A stretch of 64,000 nt of DNA from Shinella sumterensis. GTDB taxonomy: Bacteria > Pseudomonadota > Alphaproteobacteria > Rhizobiales > Rhizobiaceae. The DNA lies in NCBI RefSeq assembly GCF_004514425.2, contig NZ_MYFN02000002.1:349320-413319 (forward strand), written 5' to 3'. The notes beneath the pieces were generated by a model that saw only the letters and a program-made list of their open reading frames with translations, was not told where the DNA came from and did not search any database. The translations under genes were made by a program, and so were the position numbers. Below are positions 26,324-37,571 of the stretch, piece by piece. Position 1 is the first letter of the stretch. Every line of letters starts with the position of its first letter.

Positions 26324-28750
26324 ATGAAGAGCCATGCCAGGGTCGTGGTCATCGGGGGCGGCGTCGTCGGCTGCTCCGTCCTCTATCATCTCACCAAGTT
26401 CGGCTGGACCGATGTCGTGCTCGTGGAACGGTCCGAACTGACCTCCGGCTCGACCTGGCATGCCGCCGGCGGCATGCACACGATCAACGGCGATCCGAAC
26501 GTCGCCAAGCTCCAGAAATACACGGTGGAACTCTACAAGGAGATCGAGGACTATTCCGGCCAGGATATCGGCCTGCACATGACATCGGGCATGATGCTTG
26601 CGGCGACGAAGGAACGCTTTGACTGGATGAAGTCAATCCTCGCCAAGGGCCGCTATATGGGGCTGGAGGCGGAACTGCTGACGCCCAAGGAAGCGCACGA
26701 CCTCATGCCGCTCATCGATCCCGACCAGTTCGTCGGTGCGGTGTTCGATCCGGTGGAAGGCCATCTCGACCCCTACGGCACCACCCATGCCTATGCGAAA
26801 TCGGCCAAGAAGAACGGTGCGGAAATCTACCTTCACACCAAGGTCGAGGACCTCGCGCAGCGCGAGGACGGCAGCTGGCGCGTCATCACCAACAAGGGCG
26901 AGATCATCGCCGAACACGTGGTCAACTGCGGTGGCCTCTGGGCGCGAGAGGTCGGCCGCATGGTCGGTCTCGAACTGCCGGTCCTGGCCATGGAACACAT
27001 GTATCTCATCACCGAGGACATGCCGGAGGTGATCGAGTTCAACCAGACCGCTGGCCGGGAGCTGATGCATTGCGTGGATTTCGACGGGGAAATCTATCTC
27101 CGCCAGGAACGCAACGGCATGCTGATGGGCACGTATGAAAAGGCCTGCCGCCCGTGGTCGCCGCTGACCACGCCGTGGGATTTCGGTCACGAGCTGCTGG
27201 AAGAGGATATCGAGCGCATCACGCCGGAGCTGGAAGTGGGCTTCCGTCATTTTCCGGCCTTCAACAAGGCGGGCATCAAGAAGATCATCAATGGCCCCTT
27301 CACCTTCTCGCCCGACGGCAATCCGCTTGTCGGGCCGGTGCGCGGCATGACGAATTTCTGGTCGGCCTGTGCGGTCATGGCCGGCTTCAGCCAGGGCGGC
27401 GGTGTGGGACTGGCGCTCGCCAACTGGATGATCCACGGCGATCCCGGTTTCGACGTCTTCGCCATGGACGTGGCGCGCTACGGCGATTTCGCCACACTCG
27501 GCTATACCAATGCCAAGGTGCGCGAAAACTACTCGCGGCGTTTCTCCATCCGCTATCCGAACGAGGAGCTGCCGGCCGGGCGCCCGCTTCTGACGACCCC
27601 GGTCTATGACAGGCTGAAGGCTGCCGGTGCCGTCTTCGGCGCGTCCTACGGCCTGGAGCAGCCGCTGTGGTTTGCGCCCGCAGGTGTCGAGGACCATTTC
27701 TCCTGGCGGCGATCGACGGATTTCGAGACGGTCGGCGCGGAGGCCAGGGCCGTGCGCGAGGGCGTCGGCCTGATGGAAACGTCGGGTTTTGCCAAATATG
27801 CCGTGAAGGGCAGGGGGGCGGAAGCCTTCCTCGACCGGCTGCTTGCCTGCCGAATGCCCGCGACCGGCCGCATGACGCTCGCCCCCATGCTGAAGGCGGA
27901 CGGCAAGCTGATCGGCGATTTCACGCTGGCCAAGCTCGGCGAGGGCGATTTCCTGCTCATCGGCTCCGGCATCGCCGAGGACTATCACATGCGCTGGTTC
28001 GAAGCGCATCTGCCGAAGGATGGGTCCGTCACGCTCGAGGCCCTCAATCTCGGCCTGGTCGGTCTCGCGATCGCCGGCCCGAATGCCCGCGAGGTCCTGC
28101 GCAAGCTGACGCACCAGGATCTGTCGACGGCGGCCTTCCCGTTCATGGCGGTGCGGCGCATGGATCTGGGCATGGCGCCCGCCATCGTCGGCCGCGTCAG
28201 CTATACCGGCGATCTCGGCTACGAGATCTGGATGAAGCCGCAATACCAGCGCTACCTCTATGACCTGATCCTCGAAGCCGGTGAGGAATTCGGCATTCGC
28301 CTGTTCGGGCTGCGCGCGCTCAACGCGCTGCGGCTCGAAAAATCCTATGGCAGCTGGTCGCGGGAATATCGCCCGCTCTACGGCCCGCTGGAAGCGCGGC
28401 TGGATCGCTTCGTCGCGCTGGACAAGGCGGCGGACTTCATCGGCAAGGCCGCCGCCAGATTAGAGCGCGAGAACGGCGGCACATTGCGGCTGTGCACCTT
28501 TATCCTCGAGGCGAAGGATGCCGATGTCATCGGCGACGAACCGATCTATCTCGACGGCGTCGTGCGTGGCTGGGTGACATCGGGTGGATATGCGCATGCG
28601 GCCGGCGTGTCGGTCGCGGTGGGATATGTGCCGAAGGAGATCGCCGACGTGACCGGGGACTGGTCGGTCGAGCTCCTCGGGGAGATGCTGCCCGCCCGCC
28701 TGCAGCGGGAGCCGCTCTTCGACCCCACGGGCGCGACGATGCGAAAATGA
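26324..28750 (+). CDS. dimethylglycine dehydrogenase-like FAD/GcvT protein
   Basis: An 808-residue fusion of an FAD oxidoreductase (about 1-410; RVVVIGGGVVGCSVLYHLTK, then SELTSGSTWHAAGGMHTING) with folate-binding GcvT domains (about 420-808; FSWRRSTDFETVGAEARAVR, GLVGLAIAGPNAREVLRKLT, LFGLRALNALRLEKSYGSW). This architecture demethylates N-methylated glycines, with the methyl group captured by tetrahydrofolate. STWHAAG is the site where dimethylglycine dehydrogenases bind FAD through histidine. Being 148 nt after soxG on the same strand, it likely supplies sarcosine to that oxidase (betaine to dimethylglycine to sarcosine to glycine). The exact N-methyl substrate is inference. Confidence 0.88.
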   Translation: MKSHARVVVIGGGVVGCSVLYHLTKFGWTDVVLVERSELTSGSTWHAAGGMHTINGDPNVAKLQKYTVELYKEIEDYSGQDIGLHMTSGMMLAATKERFDWMKSILAKGRYMGLEAELLTPKEAHDLMPLIDPDQFVGAVFDPVEGHLDPYGTTHAYAKSAKKNGAEIYLHTKVEDLAQREDGSWRVITNKGEIIAEHVVNCGGLWAREVGRMVGLELPVLAMEHMYLITEDMPEVIEFNQTAGRELMHCVDFDGEIYLRQERNGMLMGTYEKACRPWSPLTTPWDFGHELLEEDIERITPELEVGFRHFPAFNKAGIKKIINGPFTFSPDGNPLVGPVRGMTNFWSACAVMAGFSQGGGVGLALANWMIHGDPGFDVFAMDVARYGDFATLGYTNAKVRENYSRRFSIRYPNEELPAGRPLLTTPVYDRLKAAGAVFGASYGLEQPLWFAPAGVEDHFSWRRSTDFETVGAEARAVREGVGLMETSGFAKYAVKGRGAEAFLDRLLACRMPATGRMTLAPMLKADGKLIGDFTLAKLGEGDFLLIGSGIAEDYHMRWFEAHLPKDGSVTLEALNLGLVGLAIAGPNAREVLRKLTHQDLSTAAFPFMAVRRMDLGMAPAIVGRVSYTGDLGYEIWMKPQYQRYLYDLILEAGEEFGIRLFGLRALNALRLEKSYGSWSREYRPLYGPLEARLDRFVALDKAADFIGKAAARLERENGGTLRLCTFILEAKDADVIGDEPIYLDGVVRGWVTSGGYAHAAGVSVAVGYVPKEIADVTGDWSVELLGEMLPARLQREPLFDPTGATMRK

Positions 28751-29033
28751 GACCTGCCGCGGCGTCGCGACGGTGTTTCGTCATGAACCACCCGTCATGC
28801 CGCCGCGGTGCTTCATTTTGCACCGGCGGGCTGATTTTCCTGCCGCTTTTTTGGATATCGTGGCGTTAATAACGTCATTTACCGCTTTCGCCCAAAGAAA
28901 TTGTCGATCCGATTTTTTTTGGCTTCCCTTTTGTATCGAAAGCGGTATGGAATTCATTTGTCTACACAAGCTCAAAAAATGAGCGCAAGAACAAGAGATG
29001 CGGCCAAAGCGGACTGCATCCGGGGGATTGTAT

Positions 29034-29936
<903 letters not shown>

Positions 29937-29939
29937 TCC

Positions 29940-31324
29940 ATGTCCAACATTTCCCACTCTCCCGAGAGCGCCGGCGGTAACCTGACGGCGCGGGCTCTGC
30001 GCGAGGGCATTTTTGCCGGTATCGTGGCGCTTGGCCTGTTCGTGCTCTTCGTCGGTCTGGAGACCACGCAGAACATCCGCAACGAGCTGGTGCTGAACCA
30101 GCGCTGGGGCCTGCTTGCCATCTTCGTCGCCGTCGCCGCCGTCGGGCGCTTCCTCACGGTCGCCTATATCCGTCCGTGGATGGACGCCCGCAAGGCCGCC
30201 GCCAAGGCGCCGGCCGAGGCGGACGAAAGCTTCTTCAAGCGCAACTTCAGCAAGATCGCCATCGTCGCGCTCCTGATCTATCCGCCGCTGATGGTCATGC
30301 TGTTCGGTGTGCAGGGCTCGCTGAAGTGGGTCGACAATTTCGGCATCCAGATCCTCATCTACGTGATGCTCGCCTGGGGCCTCAACATCGTGGTGGGTCT
30401 GGCCGGCCTGCTCGACCTCGGCTACGTCGCCTTCTATGCGGTGGGCGCCTATTCCTATGCGCTGCTGTCGCAGTATTTCGGGCTGTCCTTCTGGATCCTG
30501 CTGCCGCTCGCCGGCATCCTGGCCGCCTTCTGGGGCATGATCCTCGGCTTTCCGGTGCTGCGCCTGAAGGGCGACTACCTCGCCATCGTCACGCTCGCCT
30601 TCGGTGAGATCATCCGCCTCGTGCTGATCAACTGGACGGAGGTCACGCGCGGCACCTTCGGCGTCTCGGGCATTCCCAAGGCCTCCGTCTTCGGCATCTG
30701 GTCGTTCGACGTCAGCGCGCCGAACAACTTCGCCAAGGCCTTTAGCCTGCCGATGTCGTCGGCCTACTACAAGATCTTCCTGTTCTATCTCATCCTGGCG
30801 CTGGCGCTGCTCACCGCCTATGTGACGATCCGCCTGCGCCGCATGCCGATCGGCCGCGCCTGGGAAGCCCTGCGCGAGGACGAGATCGCCTGCCGCTCGC
30901 TCGGCATCAACACGGTCACGACCAAGCTGACGGCGTTTTCCATCGGCGCGATGTTCGGCGGCTTCGCCGGCTCCTTCTTCGCCGTGCGCCAGGGCTTCGT
31001 GTCGCCGGAAAGCTTCGTCTTCCTGGAATCGGCGATCATTCTGGCCATCGTGGTCCTCGGCGGCATGGGCTCGCTCGTCGGCATCGCGGTTGCGGCCGTC
31101 GTGATGGTCGGCGGCACGGAACTGCTGCGCGAGATGACCTTCCTCAAGGCCATTTTCGGCCCCGACTTCACGCCGGAACTCTACCGCATGCTGATCTTCG
31201 GCCTCGCCATGGTCATCGTGATGGTCTGGAAACCGCGTGGCTTCGTCGGCAGCCGTGAACCGACCGCCTTCCTGAAGGAACGCAAGGCGGTCTCCGGCAG
31301 CTTCACCAAGGAAGGACACGGCTG

Positions 31325-31325
<1 letters not shown>
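29940..31325 (+). CDS. livM: branched-chain amino acid ABC transporter permease LivM
   Basis: A 461-residue permease, partner of LivH. It has an extra N-terminal region of about 110 residues with two membrane segments, common in LivM, then the core [31 protein letters not shown] and [40 protein letters not shown] is the coupling loop contacting the ATPases. The C-terminus [23 protein letters not shown] motif is present. It overlaps livG by one base. Confidence 0.95.
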
Positions 31326-32217
<892 letters not shown>

Positions 32218-32218
<1 letters not shown>

Positions 32219-32943
32219 TGAGCGATACGCTTCTCAGCGTCCAGGGCGTTGAAACCTATTACGGCAACATTCGCGCCCTGGCCGGCGTCGATGTCACGGT
32301 GCAGAAGGGCGAGATCGTCAGCCTCATCGGCGCCAACGGCGCGGGCAAGTCGACCCTGATGATGACGATCTGCGGCAGCCCCCAGGCGCGCAACGGCACC
32401 ATCACCTTCGACGGCGAGGACATCACCCGCCTGCCGACGCATCTTATCGCGCGCCGCCGCATCGCGCAGTCGCCGGAGGGACGCCGCATCTTCCCGCGCA
32501 TGACCGTCTACGAAAACCTCCAGATGGGCGCGAGCCTCGACAACCTGAAGTATTTCGACGAGGACGTGGAGAAGATCTTCACGCTCTTCCCGCGCCTCAA
32601 GGAGCGCCAGTCGCAGCGCGGCGGCACGCTCTCGGGCGGCGAACAGCAGATGCTGTCCATCGGCCGCGCGCTGATGGCGCGTCCCAAGCTCCTGCTTCTC
32701 GACGAGCCGTCGCTGGGCCTGGCGCCGCTGATCGTCAAGGGCATCTTCGACGCCATCAAGGTGCTGAACAAGGAAGAGGGCCTGACCGTGTTCCTCGTGG
32801 AGCAGAACGCCTTTGCCGCGCTCAAGCTGTCGGACCGCGCCTATGTGATGGTCAACGGCAAGGTGACGATGAGCGGCTCGGGCAAGGAGCTTCTGGCCAA
32901 TCCGGAAGTGCGCGCGGCCTATCTCGAAGGCGGCAGGCACTAG
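32218..32943 (+). CDS. livF: branched-chain amino acid ABC transporter ATPase LivF
   Basis: The 241-residue second ATPase: Walker A GANGAGKSTLM, RRIAQSPEGRRIFPRMTVYENL (the LivF signature region), LSGGEQQMLSIGRALM, Walker B LLLLDEPSLGLAP, and H-loop EQN. It pairs with LivG under the LivHM membrane dimer. Normal length for the family. Confidence 0.96.
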
Positions 32944-32959
32944 GACAAGGAGACGGACA

Positions 32960-33304
32960 ATGCAGGGAATTCTCTACGAGGAGCCGTCTGTCTGGCAGTT
33001 CCTGTTCATCACCGTCATCATGGGCGGCTGGACCGCATGGCGGACCGGAAAGAGCGTCGCCGAGGGATGGCAACCCTACCGAACCCTCGTCATCTACACC
33101 CTCCTGCTCGGCGTCGCCATCCGCTTCATCCACCACGCCCTGTTCAACGGAACCATGCTCACGCCGCAGTACTATGTCGTGGACACCGCCGTGCTTTTGT
33201 TGTTTGCTACGCTCGGTTACCGCTACTACCGGACGCGGCAGATGACCAACAATTACTACTGGCTTTATGAGAAGGTCTCGCCCTTTTCCTGGAAGTCGAA
33301 ATAA
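32960..33304 (+). CDS. DUF6867-type small membrane protein of liv operon
   Basis: A 114-residue protein with about three membrane segments (near residues 12-24, 44-60, 73-88) and a C-terminal aromatic tail ([15 protein letters not shown]). It belongs to an uncharacterised family found next to liv genes in alphaproteobacteria (DUF6867 by my recognition). It begins 16 nt after livF and precedes the substrate-binding protein gene. A role as an accessory subunit of the transporter is likely from context but unproven. Confidence 0.75.
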   Translation: MQGILYEEPSVWQFLFITVIMGGWTAWRTGKSVAEGWQPYRTLVIYTLLLGVAIRFIHHALFNGTMLTPQYYVVDTAVLLLFATLGYRYYRTRQMTNNYYWLYEKVSPFSWKSK

Positions 33305-33315
33305 TCAAGGGAACA

Positions 33316-33333
33316 CCCGTCCGCCCGGACGGG
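33316..33333 (+). promoter_or_regulatory. stem-loop before the substrate-binding protein gene
   Basis: CCCGTCC-GCCC-GGACGGG has no T tract. It lies between the membrane genes and the binding-protein gene, where such stem-loops often protect mRNA or tune relative expression. Confidence 0.4.
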
Positions 33334-33410
33334 GCAAACGATACCGGCGCAATGAATGCGGGTGTTGCGCCCGGTTGAAACCAGCCCGCTATAAATCTGG
33401 GAGTAACCAA

Positions 33411-34529
33411 ATGAAGAAGTCTCTCATGTCGGCTGTTGCTTTGGCTGCAATGGTCGCTTTCAGCGGCAGCGCTTGGGCCGACATCCTGGTCGGCGTCGGC
33501 GGCCCGCTGACCGGTCCGAACGCCGCTTTCGGCGCGCAGATCCAGAAGGGCGTCGAGCAGGCTGCTGCCGACATCAATGCGGCCGGCGGCATCAACGGCG
33601 AGCAGATCAAGATCGTTCTGGGCGATGACGTTTCCGACCCGAAGCAGGGCGTTTCCGTCGCCAACAAGTTCGTTGCCGATGGCGTGAAGTTCGTTGTCGG
33701 TCACTTCAACTCGGGCGTTTCCATCCCGACGTCGGAAATCTACGCCGAAAACGGCATCCTGCAGGTTTCGCCGGCGTCCACGAACCCGACCTACACCGAG
33801 CGCGGCCTGTGGAACACGTTCCGTACCTGCGGCCGTGACGACCAGCAGGGCGCCGTAGCCGGCGCCTTCATCGCCGCCAACTTCAAGGATGCGAAGCTCG
33901 CCGTTCTCCACGACAAGACCCCGTATGGCCAGGGCCTCGCTGACGAAACCAAGAAGTCGGCCAACGAAGCCGGCGTCAAGGAAGTCATCTACGAAGGCGT
34001 CAACATCGGCGACAAGGACTTCTCGGCCCTTATCGCGAAGATGAAGGAAGCCGGCGTCTCCGTCGTCTACTGGGGCGGCCTGCACACCGAGTTCGGTCTG
34101 ATGGAACGCCAGGCTGCCGACCAGGGCCTGAAGGCAACCTTCATCTCGGGCGACGGTATCGTTTCGAACGAACTGGCTTCGATCGCCGGCGACGCCGTCG
34201 ACGGCACGCTGATGACCTTCGCGCCCGATCCGCGCAAGAACCCCGCCGCCAAGGAACTCGTCGAGAAGTTCCGCGCGGCCGGTTTCGAGCCGGAAGCCTA
34301 TACGCTGTACTCCTACGCCGCTCTTCAGGTCATCGCCGAAGCCGCCAAGGCTGCCGGCGGCAACGACCCGCAGGCCGTTGCAGAAGCGATCAAGGCAAAG
34401 GGCCCGTTCAACACGGCCATCGGTGAGCTCTCCTTCGACGAGAAGGGCGACATCACCCGTCCGGACTACGTCATGTACACCTGGAAGAAGGGTGAAGACG
34501 GCAAGTACACCTACGTCGAAAACGAATAA
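33411..34529 (+). CDS. branched-chain amino acid ABC transporter substrate-binding protein
   Basis: A 372-residue periplasmic binding protein of the LivJ/LivK type. The signal peptide covers about residues 1-23 (cut at SAWA-DI). The mature protein opens [19 protein letters not shown] and has [20 protein letters not shown], then [14 protein letters not shown] with the ligand-binding Ser/Thr residues, and [17 protein letters not shown]. Its codon use is biased to frequent codons, consistent with high expression. It is the last gene of the liv operon, closed by a terminator. Ligands could be leucine-type or other amino acids. Confidence 0.93.
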   Translation: MKKSLMSAVALAAMVAFSGSAWADILVGVGGPLTGPNAAFGAQIQKGVEQAAADINAAGGINGEQIKIVLGDDVSDPKQGVSVANKFVADGVKFVVGHFNSGVSIPTSEIYAENGILQVSPASTNPTYTERGLWNTFRTCGRDDQQGAVAGAFIAANFKDAKLAVLHDKTPYGQGLADETKKSANEAGVKEVIYEGVNIGDKDFSALIAKMKEAGVSVVYWGGLHTEFGLMERQAADQGLKATFISGDGIVSNELASIAGDAVDGTLMTFAPDPRKNPAAKELVEKFRAAGFEPEAYTLYSYAALQVIAEAAKAAGGNDPQAVAEAIKAKGPFNTAIGELSFDEKGDITRPDYVMYTWKKGEDGKYTYVENE

Positions 34530-34580
34530 TCGTTTCATGGAACGGGCGGCGCACGCATGCCGCCCGGCCGTGTCGACTTC

Positions 34581-34606
34581 AAGCCCGGCCTTGCGCCGGG
34601 CTTTTT
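34581..34606 (+). terminator. intrinsic terminator of the liv operon
   Basis: The 9-bp stem AAGCCCGGC / GCCGGGCTT with loop CTTGC is followed by TTTT. It lies 52 nt past the binding-protein stop and 67 nt before ureD, so urease transcription must restart in that short gap or read through. Confidence 0.9.
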
Positions 34607-34672
34607 CGTGAAGGCTGGCGCAGGTGCCTGGGCCAGACGCATCGGCAGGGTGAAGACGAAAGGAATGGCAGC

Positions 34673-35509
34673 ATGGATGCAGCGCTTGTCCGGGATGAGC
34701 CCATCGGCCGCCAGCAGCGGGCGCGCGGCGTCGGACGCCTGGTGGCGAAGCGGTCGGCGCAGAGCACGCGGCTCGACGTGCTCTATCAGGAAGGCTGCGC
34801 CAAGATCCGGCTACCCGCCACGTTCGACGGCGCGATGGAGGCCGTCCTCATCAACACGGCCGGTGGCCTGACGGGCGGCGATCATGTGGAATGGTCGCTT
34901 GCAGCCGGCGCCGAAACGCGCCTGACCGTGACCACGCAGGCCTGCGAGCGTGTCTACAAGGCAAGCGCCTCGACCGCACGGCTGGAAACACGCATCACCG
35001 TGGCCGACGGCGCGCGTGTCGACTGGCTGCCGCAGGAAACGATCCTGTTCGATCGGTCGTCGCTGAACCGCCGGCTGGAGGTGGACCTGGCTGCCGATGC
35101 CGTCTTCCTCGCCGTGGAGGCCGTGATCCTCGGCCGCAAGGCGATGGGCGAGACGGTGGAGACGGGGTTCTTCCGCGACCGCTGGCGTGTTCGCCGCGCA
35201 GGCAAGCTTATCCATGCCGAGGAAACGCGGCTTGATGGCGAGGTTGCCGCCCTTACGGGCGAGTTGGCGACGCTGCGCGGTGCGCGCGCCTTCGCAACCG
35301 TGCTGTTATGCGGCCCCGACGCCGAAGGGCATGTCGAACCGTTGCGCCGCCTGATCGGCGCGGGCGCGGCGGCCGGCGTCAGCCACTGGCAGGACAAGCT
35401 CGTCGCGCGTGTCGTGGCGGATGACGGCTTCTCCCTGCGAAAAATGCTGATCCCGATCATTTCGCACTTGCGCAAGGGCGCGGGCGTGCCGAAACTCTGG
35501 TCACTCTGA
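34673..35509 (+). CDS. ureD: urease accessory protein UreD
   Basis: A 278-residue chaperone that binds apo-urease and recruits UreF and UreG for nickel insertion. Conserved pieces: [78 protein letters not shown] precedes the ATG. First gene of the urease operon. Confidence 0.95.
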   Translation: MDAALVRDEPIGRQQRARGVGRLVAKRSAQSTRLDVLYQEGCAKIRLPATFDGAMEAVLINTAGGLTGGDHVEWSLAAGAETRLTVTTQACERVYKASASTARLETRITVADGARVDWLPQETILFDRSSLNRRLEVDLAADAVFLAVEAVILGRKAMGETVETGFFRDRWRVRRAGKLIHAEETRLDGEVAALTGELATLRGARAFATVLLCGPDAEGHVEPLRRLIGAGAAAGVSHWQDKLVARVVADDGFSLRKMLIPIISHLRKGAGVPKLWSL

Positions 35510-35620
35510 AATCGGCTGGCCCGGCCCGATCCGTGGTCGCCGCCGGCTTCCTGTTTTGCGTATATCGCGCGCGCAAACAGCCGCCTATTGTCGCGCGACG
35601 GAACCAGCGACGGACCACAC

Positions 35621-35923
35621 ATGAACCTGACCCCCCGCGAAAAAGACAAACTGCTGATCGCCATGGCCGCGATCGTGGCGCGCAAGCGTCTGGAGCGCGG
35701 AGTGAAGCTCAATCATCCCGAGGCGATCGCGCTCATCACCGATTTCGTGGTGGAGGGTGCGCGCGACGGCCGGGCGGTTGCCGACCTGATGGAGGCGGGC
35801 GCACATGTGCTCACCCGGGACCAGGTGATGGATGGCATCCCCGAGATGATCCACGACATTCAGGTGGAGGCGACCTTCCCCGACGGTACCAAGCTCGTGA
35901 CCGTGCACGAGCCGATCCGGTAG
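35621..35923 (+). CDS. ureA: urease subunit gamma
   Basis: A 100-residue structural subunit of urease (urea to ammonia and carbamate). The sequence [20 protein letters not shown] and [25 protein letters not shown] is characteristic, as is the ending [19 protein letters not shown]. Normal length. It lies 111 nt after ureD. Confidence 0.97.
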   Translation: MNLTPREKDKLLIAMAAIVARKRLERGVKLNHPEAIALITDFVVEGARDGRAVADLMEAGAHVLTRDQVMDGIPEMIHDIQVEATFPDGTKLVTVHEPIR

Positions 35924-35927
35924 ATCC

Positions 35928-36194
35928 ATGCTGGCGCTCAGGCCCAATTGCGAATGCTGCGACCGCGACCTGCCGCCCGAAAGCGGCGAGGCGATGATCT
36001 GCACGTTCGAATGCACCTTCTGTGCGCAGTGCGTGAGCACGGTTCTGCACGGCGCGTGCCCGAACTGCGGCGGCGGGTTCATGCACCGTCCGGTGCGGCC
36101 GGCCGCGATGCTTGCAAAATATCCGGCGTCGACGAAACGTATCCTGAAAGCCGAGGGCTGTGGCCCGGCGGAAGCTGCGAGAGGAAATCCATGA
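35928..36194 (+). CDS. DUF1272 domain protein
   Basis: An 88-residue protein with a cysteine-rich domain: CECCDRDLP, then [12 protein letters not shown] and CPNCGGGF, eight or more cysteines able to hold one or two zinc ions. This is the DUF1272 family. It is inserted between ureA and ureB, starts 4 nt after ureA and overlaps the ureB start by four bases (ATGA). A metal-related role beside the nickel enzyme is tempting but not shown. Confidence 0.8.
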   Translation: MLALRPNCECCDRDLPPESGEAMICTFECTFCAQCVSTVLHGACPNCGGGFMHRPVRPAAMLAKYPASTKRILKAEGCGPAEAARGNP

Positions 36195-36496
36195 TCCCGG
36201 GCGAAATCATCGCCGCCGACGGCGATATCGAACTCAATGTCGGACTGCCTGTCACCGTGCTGGACGTTTCCAACACGGGCGACCGCCCGATCCAGGTCGG
36301 CAGTCATTATCATTTCTACGAAACCAATCCCGGCCTGTCGTTCGAGCGTGAGCAGACGCGGGGGCTCAGGCTCGATATCCCCGCCGGAACCGCCGTGCGT
36401 TTCGAGCCGGGCCAGACGCGCAGCGTGAGGCTCGTGCCGTTTGCCGGCAAGCGGGAAATTTACGGCTTCCGGCAGGCCGTTATGGGAAAACTCTGA
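36191..36496 (+). CDS. ureB: urease subunit beta
   Basis: A 101-residue structural subunit: [20 protein letters not shown], then [20 protein letters not shown] and [27 protein letters not shown]. Normal length, coupled by overlap to the DUF1272 gene. Confidence 0.97.
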   Translation: MIPGEIIAADGDIELNVGLPVTVLDVSNTGDRPIQVGSHYHFYETNPGLSFEREQTRGLRLDIPAGTAVRFEPGQTRSVRLVPFAGKREIYGFRQAVMGKL

Positions 36497-36497
36497 C

Positions 36498-36923
36498 ATG
36501 ACTTTGCGACATTCACTTCTCCTCGCCGCCGCCTCGCTCATCGTTTCGGCCACGGTCACCATGGCGCAGGAGCCCGAAGTCGACTGCGACAACGCGGAGA
36601 CGCAGATGGACATGAACATCTGCGCCGGACGCGACTACAAGGCGGCCGACGAAGAATTGAACGTCGTCTACAAGAAGGCCCTGGCGGCTGCCGTGGAGAC
36701 CGATGAAGGCTTCAAGGATATGGGCGACCAGCATGTCGGTGCGGTCGACGCGCTGAAACGAGCCCAGCGCTCGTGGATCGGCTATCGCGACGGCCAGTGC
36801 GATCTTGCAGGCTTCGAGGCACGCGGCGGCTCCCTGGAGCCCTTGCTGGTTTCCAGCTGCCTTGCGGATCTCACACGCAAGCGGACGGCGGAGCTCAAGA
36901 CGTTCTACGAGCAGGAAAACTGA
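36498..36923 (+). CDS. LprI-like secreted protein (DUF1311)
   Basis: A 141-residue protein with a signal peptide (cut near VTMA-QEP) and a lysozyme-inhibitor LprI-type domain with paired cysteines: DCDNAETQMDMNICAGRDYKAADEELN, AQRSWIGYRDGQCDL, SSCLADLTRKRTAELKTF. It starts 1 nt after ureB and is therefore part of the operon. Its link to urease is unknown. Confidence 0.85.
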   Translation: MTLRHSLLLAAASLIVSATVTMAQEPEVDCDNAETQMDMNICAGRDYKAADEELNVVYKKALAAAVETDEGFKDMGDQHVGAVDALKRAQRSWIGYRDGQCDLAGFEARGGSLEPLLVSSCLADLTRKRTAELKTFYEQEN

Positions 36924-36932
36924 GGAGCGGCG

Positions 36933-37568
36933 GTGTCACGCAGGATCGTCATTGTCGGCAATGGCGCCATCCCGCAGGGGCTGGCTGCGACGATCGATGC
37001 GGCTGACATCGTGATCCGTTTCAATGGCTGCCGGTCGGCAGGTGCGGGCGGCGTGAAGACGGATATCATCGCCGTGTGCAACACCGGCCGCCCGGCGCTC
37101 GACATGCTGGGTGGCGGCCGCTGGAAGGACAGCGAGACCGTGCGGCAGGCCGGCGAGATCTGGTGCGTGCGCTCTTCCGATGTGTTTGCGGCCATGCGCG
37201 CGCCGCTGGCCATCAGCCACCCCGATCTCGACGACTTCTGCGACGATTACACTGATGGCTTCGAGGCCTTCGCGGCGGCGACCGGCCGTCGGTTGCGTGT
37301 CATCCCCGCCGCCCTCCATCGTGCCGTCGACGCCGGACTGGCCGCCTTCGATCCCGCGCCCTACGTCGTACCGAGCTCGGGCCTCGTCACCATCGCGCAT
37401 GCCCTTGAAAACCTTGCCGAAGAAGGCGACCGCGTTTCCATTGCCGGCTTCAGCCACGAAGGCTGGGAATGGCATCCTTTCGCCGCCGAGCGGCGCTGGG
37501 TCGATGCGCTCGTCACCGCCGGCCGCCTCGACCGTCTCGATCATCCTCCCGCCTCCCGGAGAAGCTGA
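36933..37568 (+). CDS. urease operon accessory protein, glycosyltransferase 29-like
   Basis: A 211-residue protein with a GTG start after GGAG. It opens with a Rossmann-type strand-loop, SRRIVIVGNGAIPQGLAATI, and has IVIRFNGCRSAGAGGVKTDI, a stretch like the sialyltransferase (GT29) donor motif, then PSSGLVTIAHALENL and FSHEGWEWHPFAAERRWVDAL. Rhizobial genomes carry it between the small urease subunits and ureC under the name urease operon accessory protein. It is not one of the known nickel chaperones. The donor-like motifs suggest a nucleotide-sugar enzyme, but function is unknown. Confidence 0.7.
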   Translation: MSRRIVIVGNGAIPQGLAATIDAADIVIRFNGCRSAGAGGVKTDIIAVCNTGRPALDMLGGGRWKDSETVRQAGEIWCVRSSDVFAAMRAPLAISHPDLDDFCDDYTDGFEAFAAATGRRLRVIPAALHRAVDAGLAAFDPAPYVVPSSGLVTIAHALENLAEEGDRVSIAGFSHEGWEWHPFAAERRWVDALVTAGRLDRLDHPPASRRS

Positions 37569-37571
37569 CCC

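Noticed and set aside
28920..28935. Sigma-54-like sequence before livH
   Set aside because: TGGCTT-N5-TTGT has the right spacing but lacks the essential GC at -12, so it is more likely chance in a T-rich promoter.
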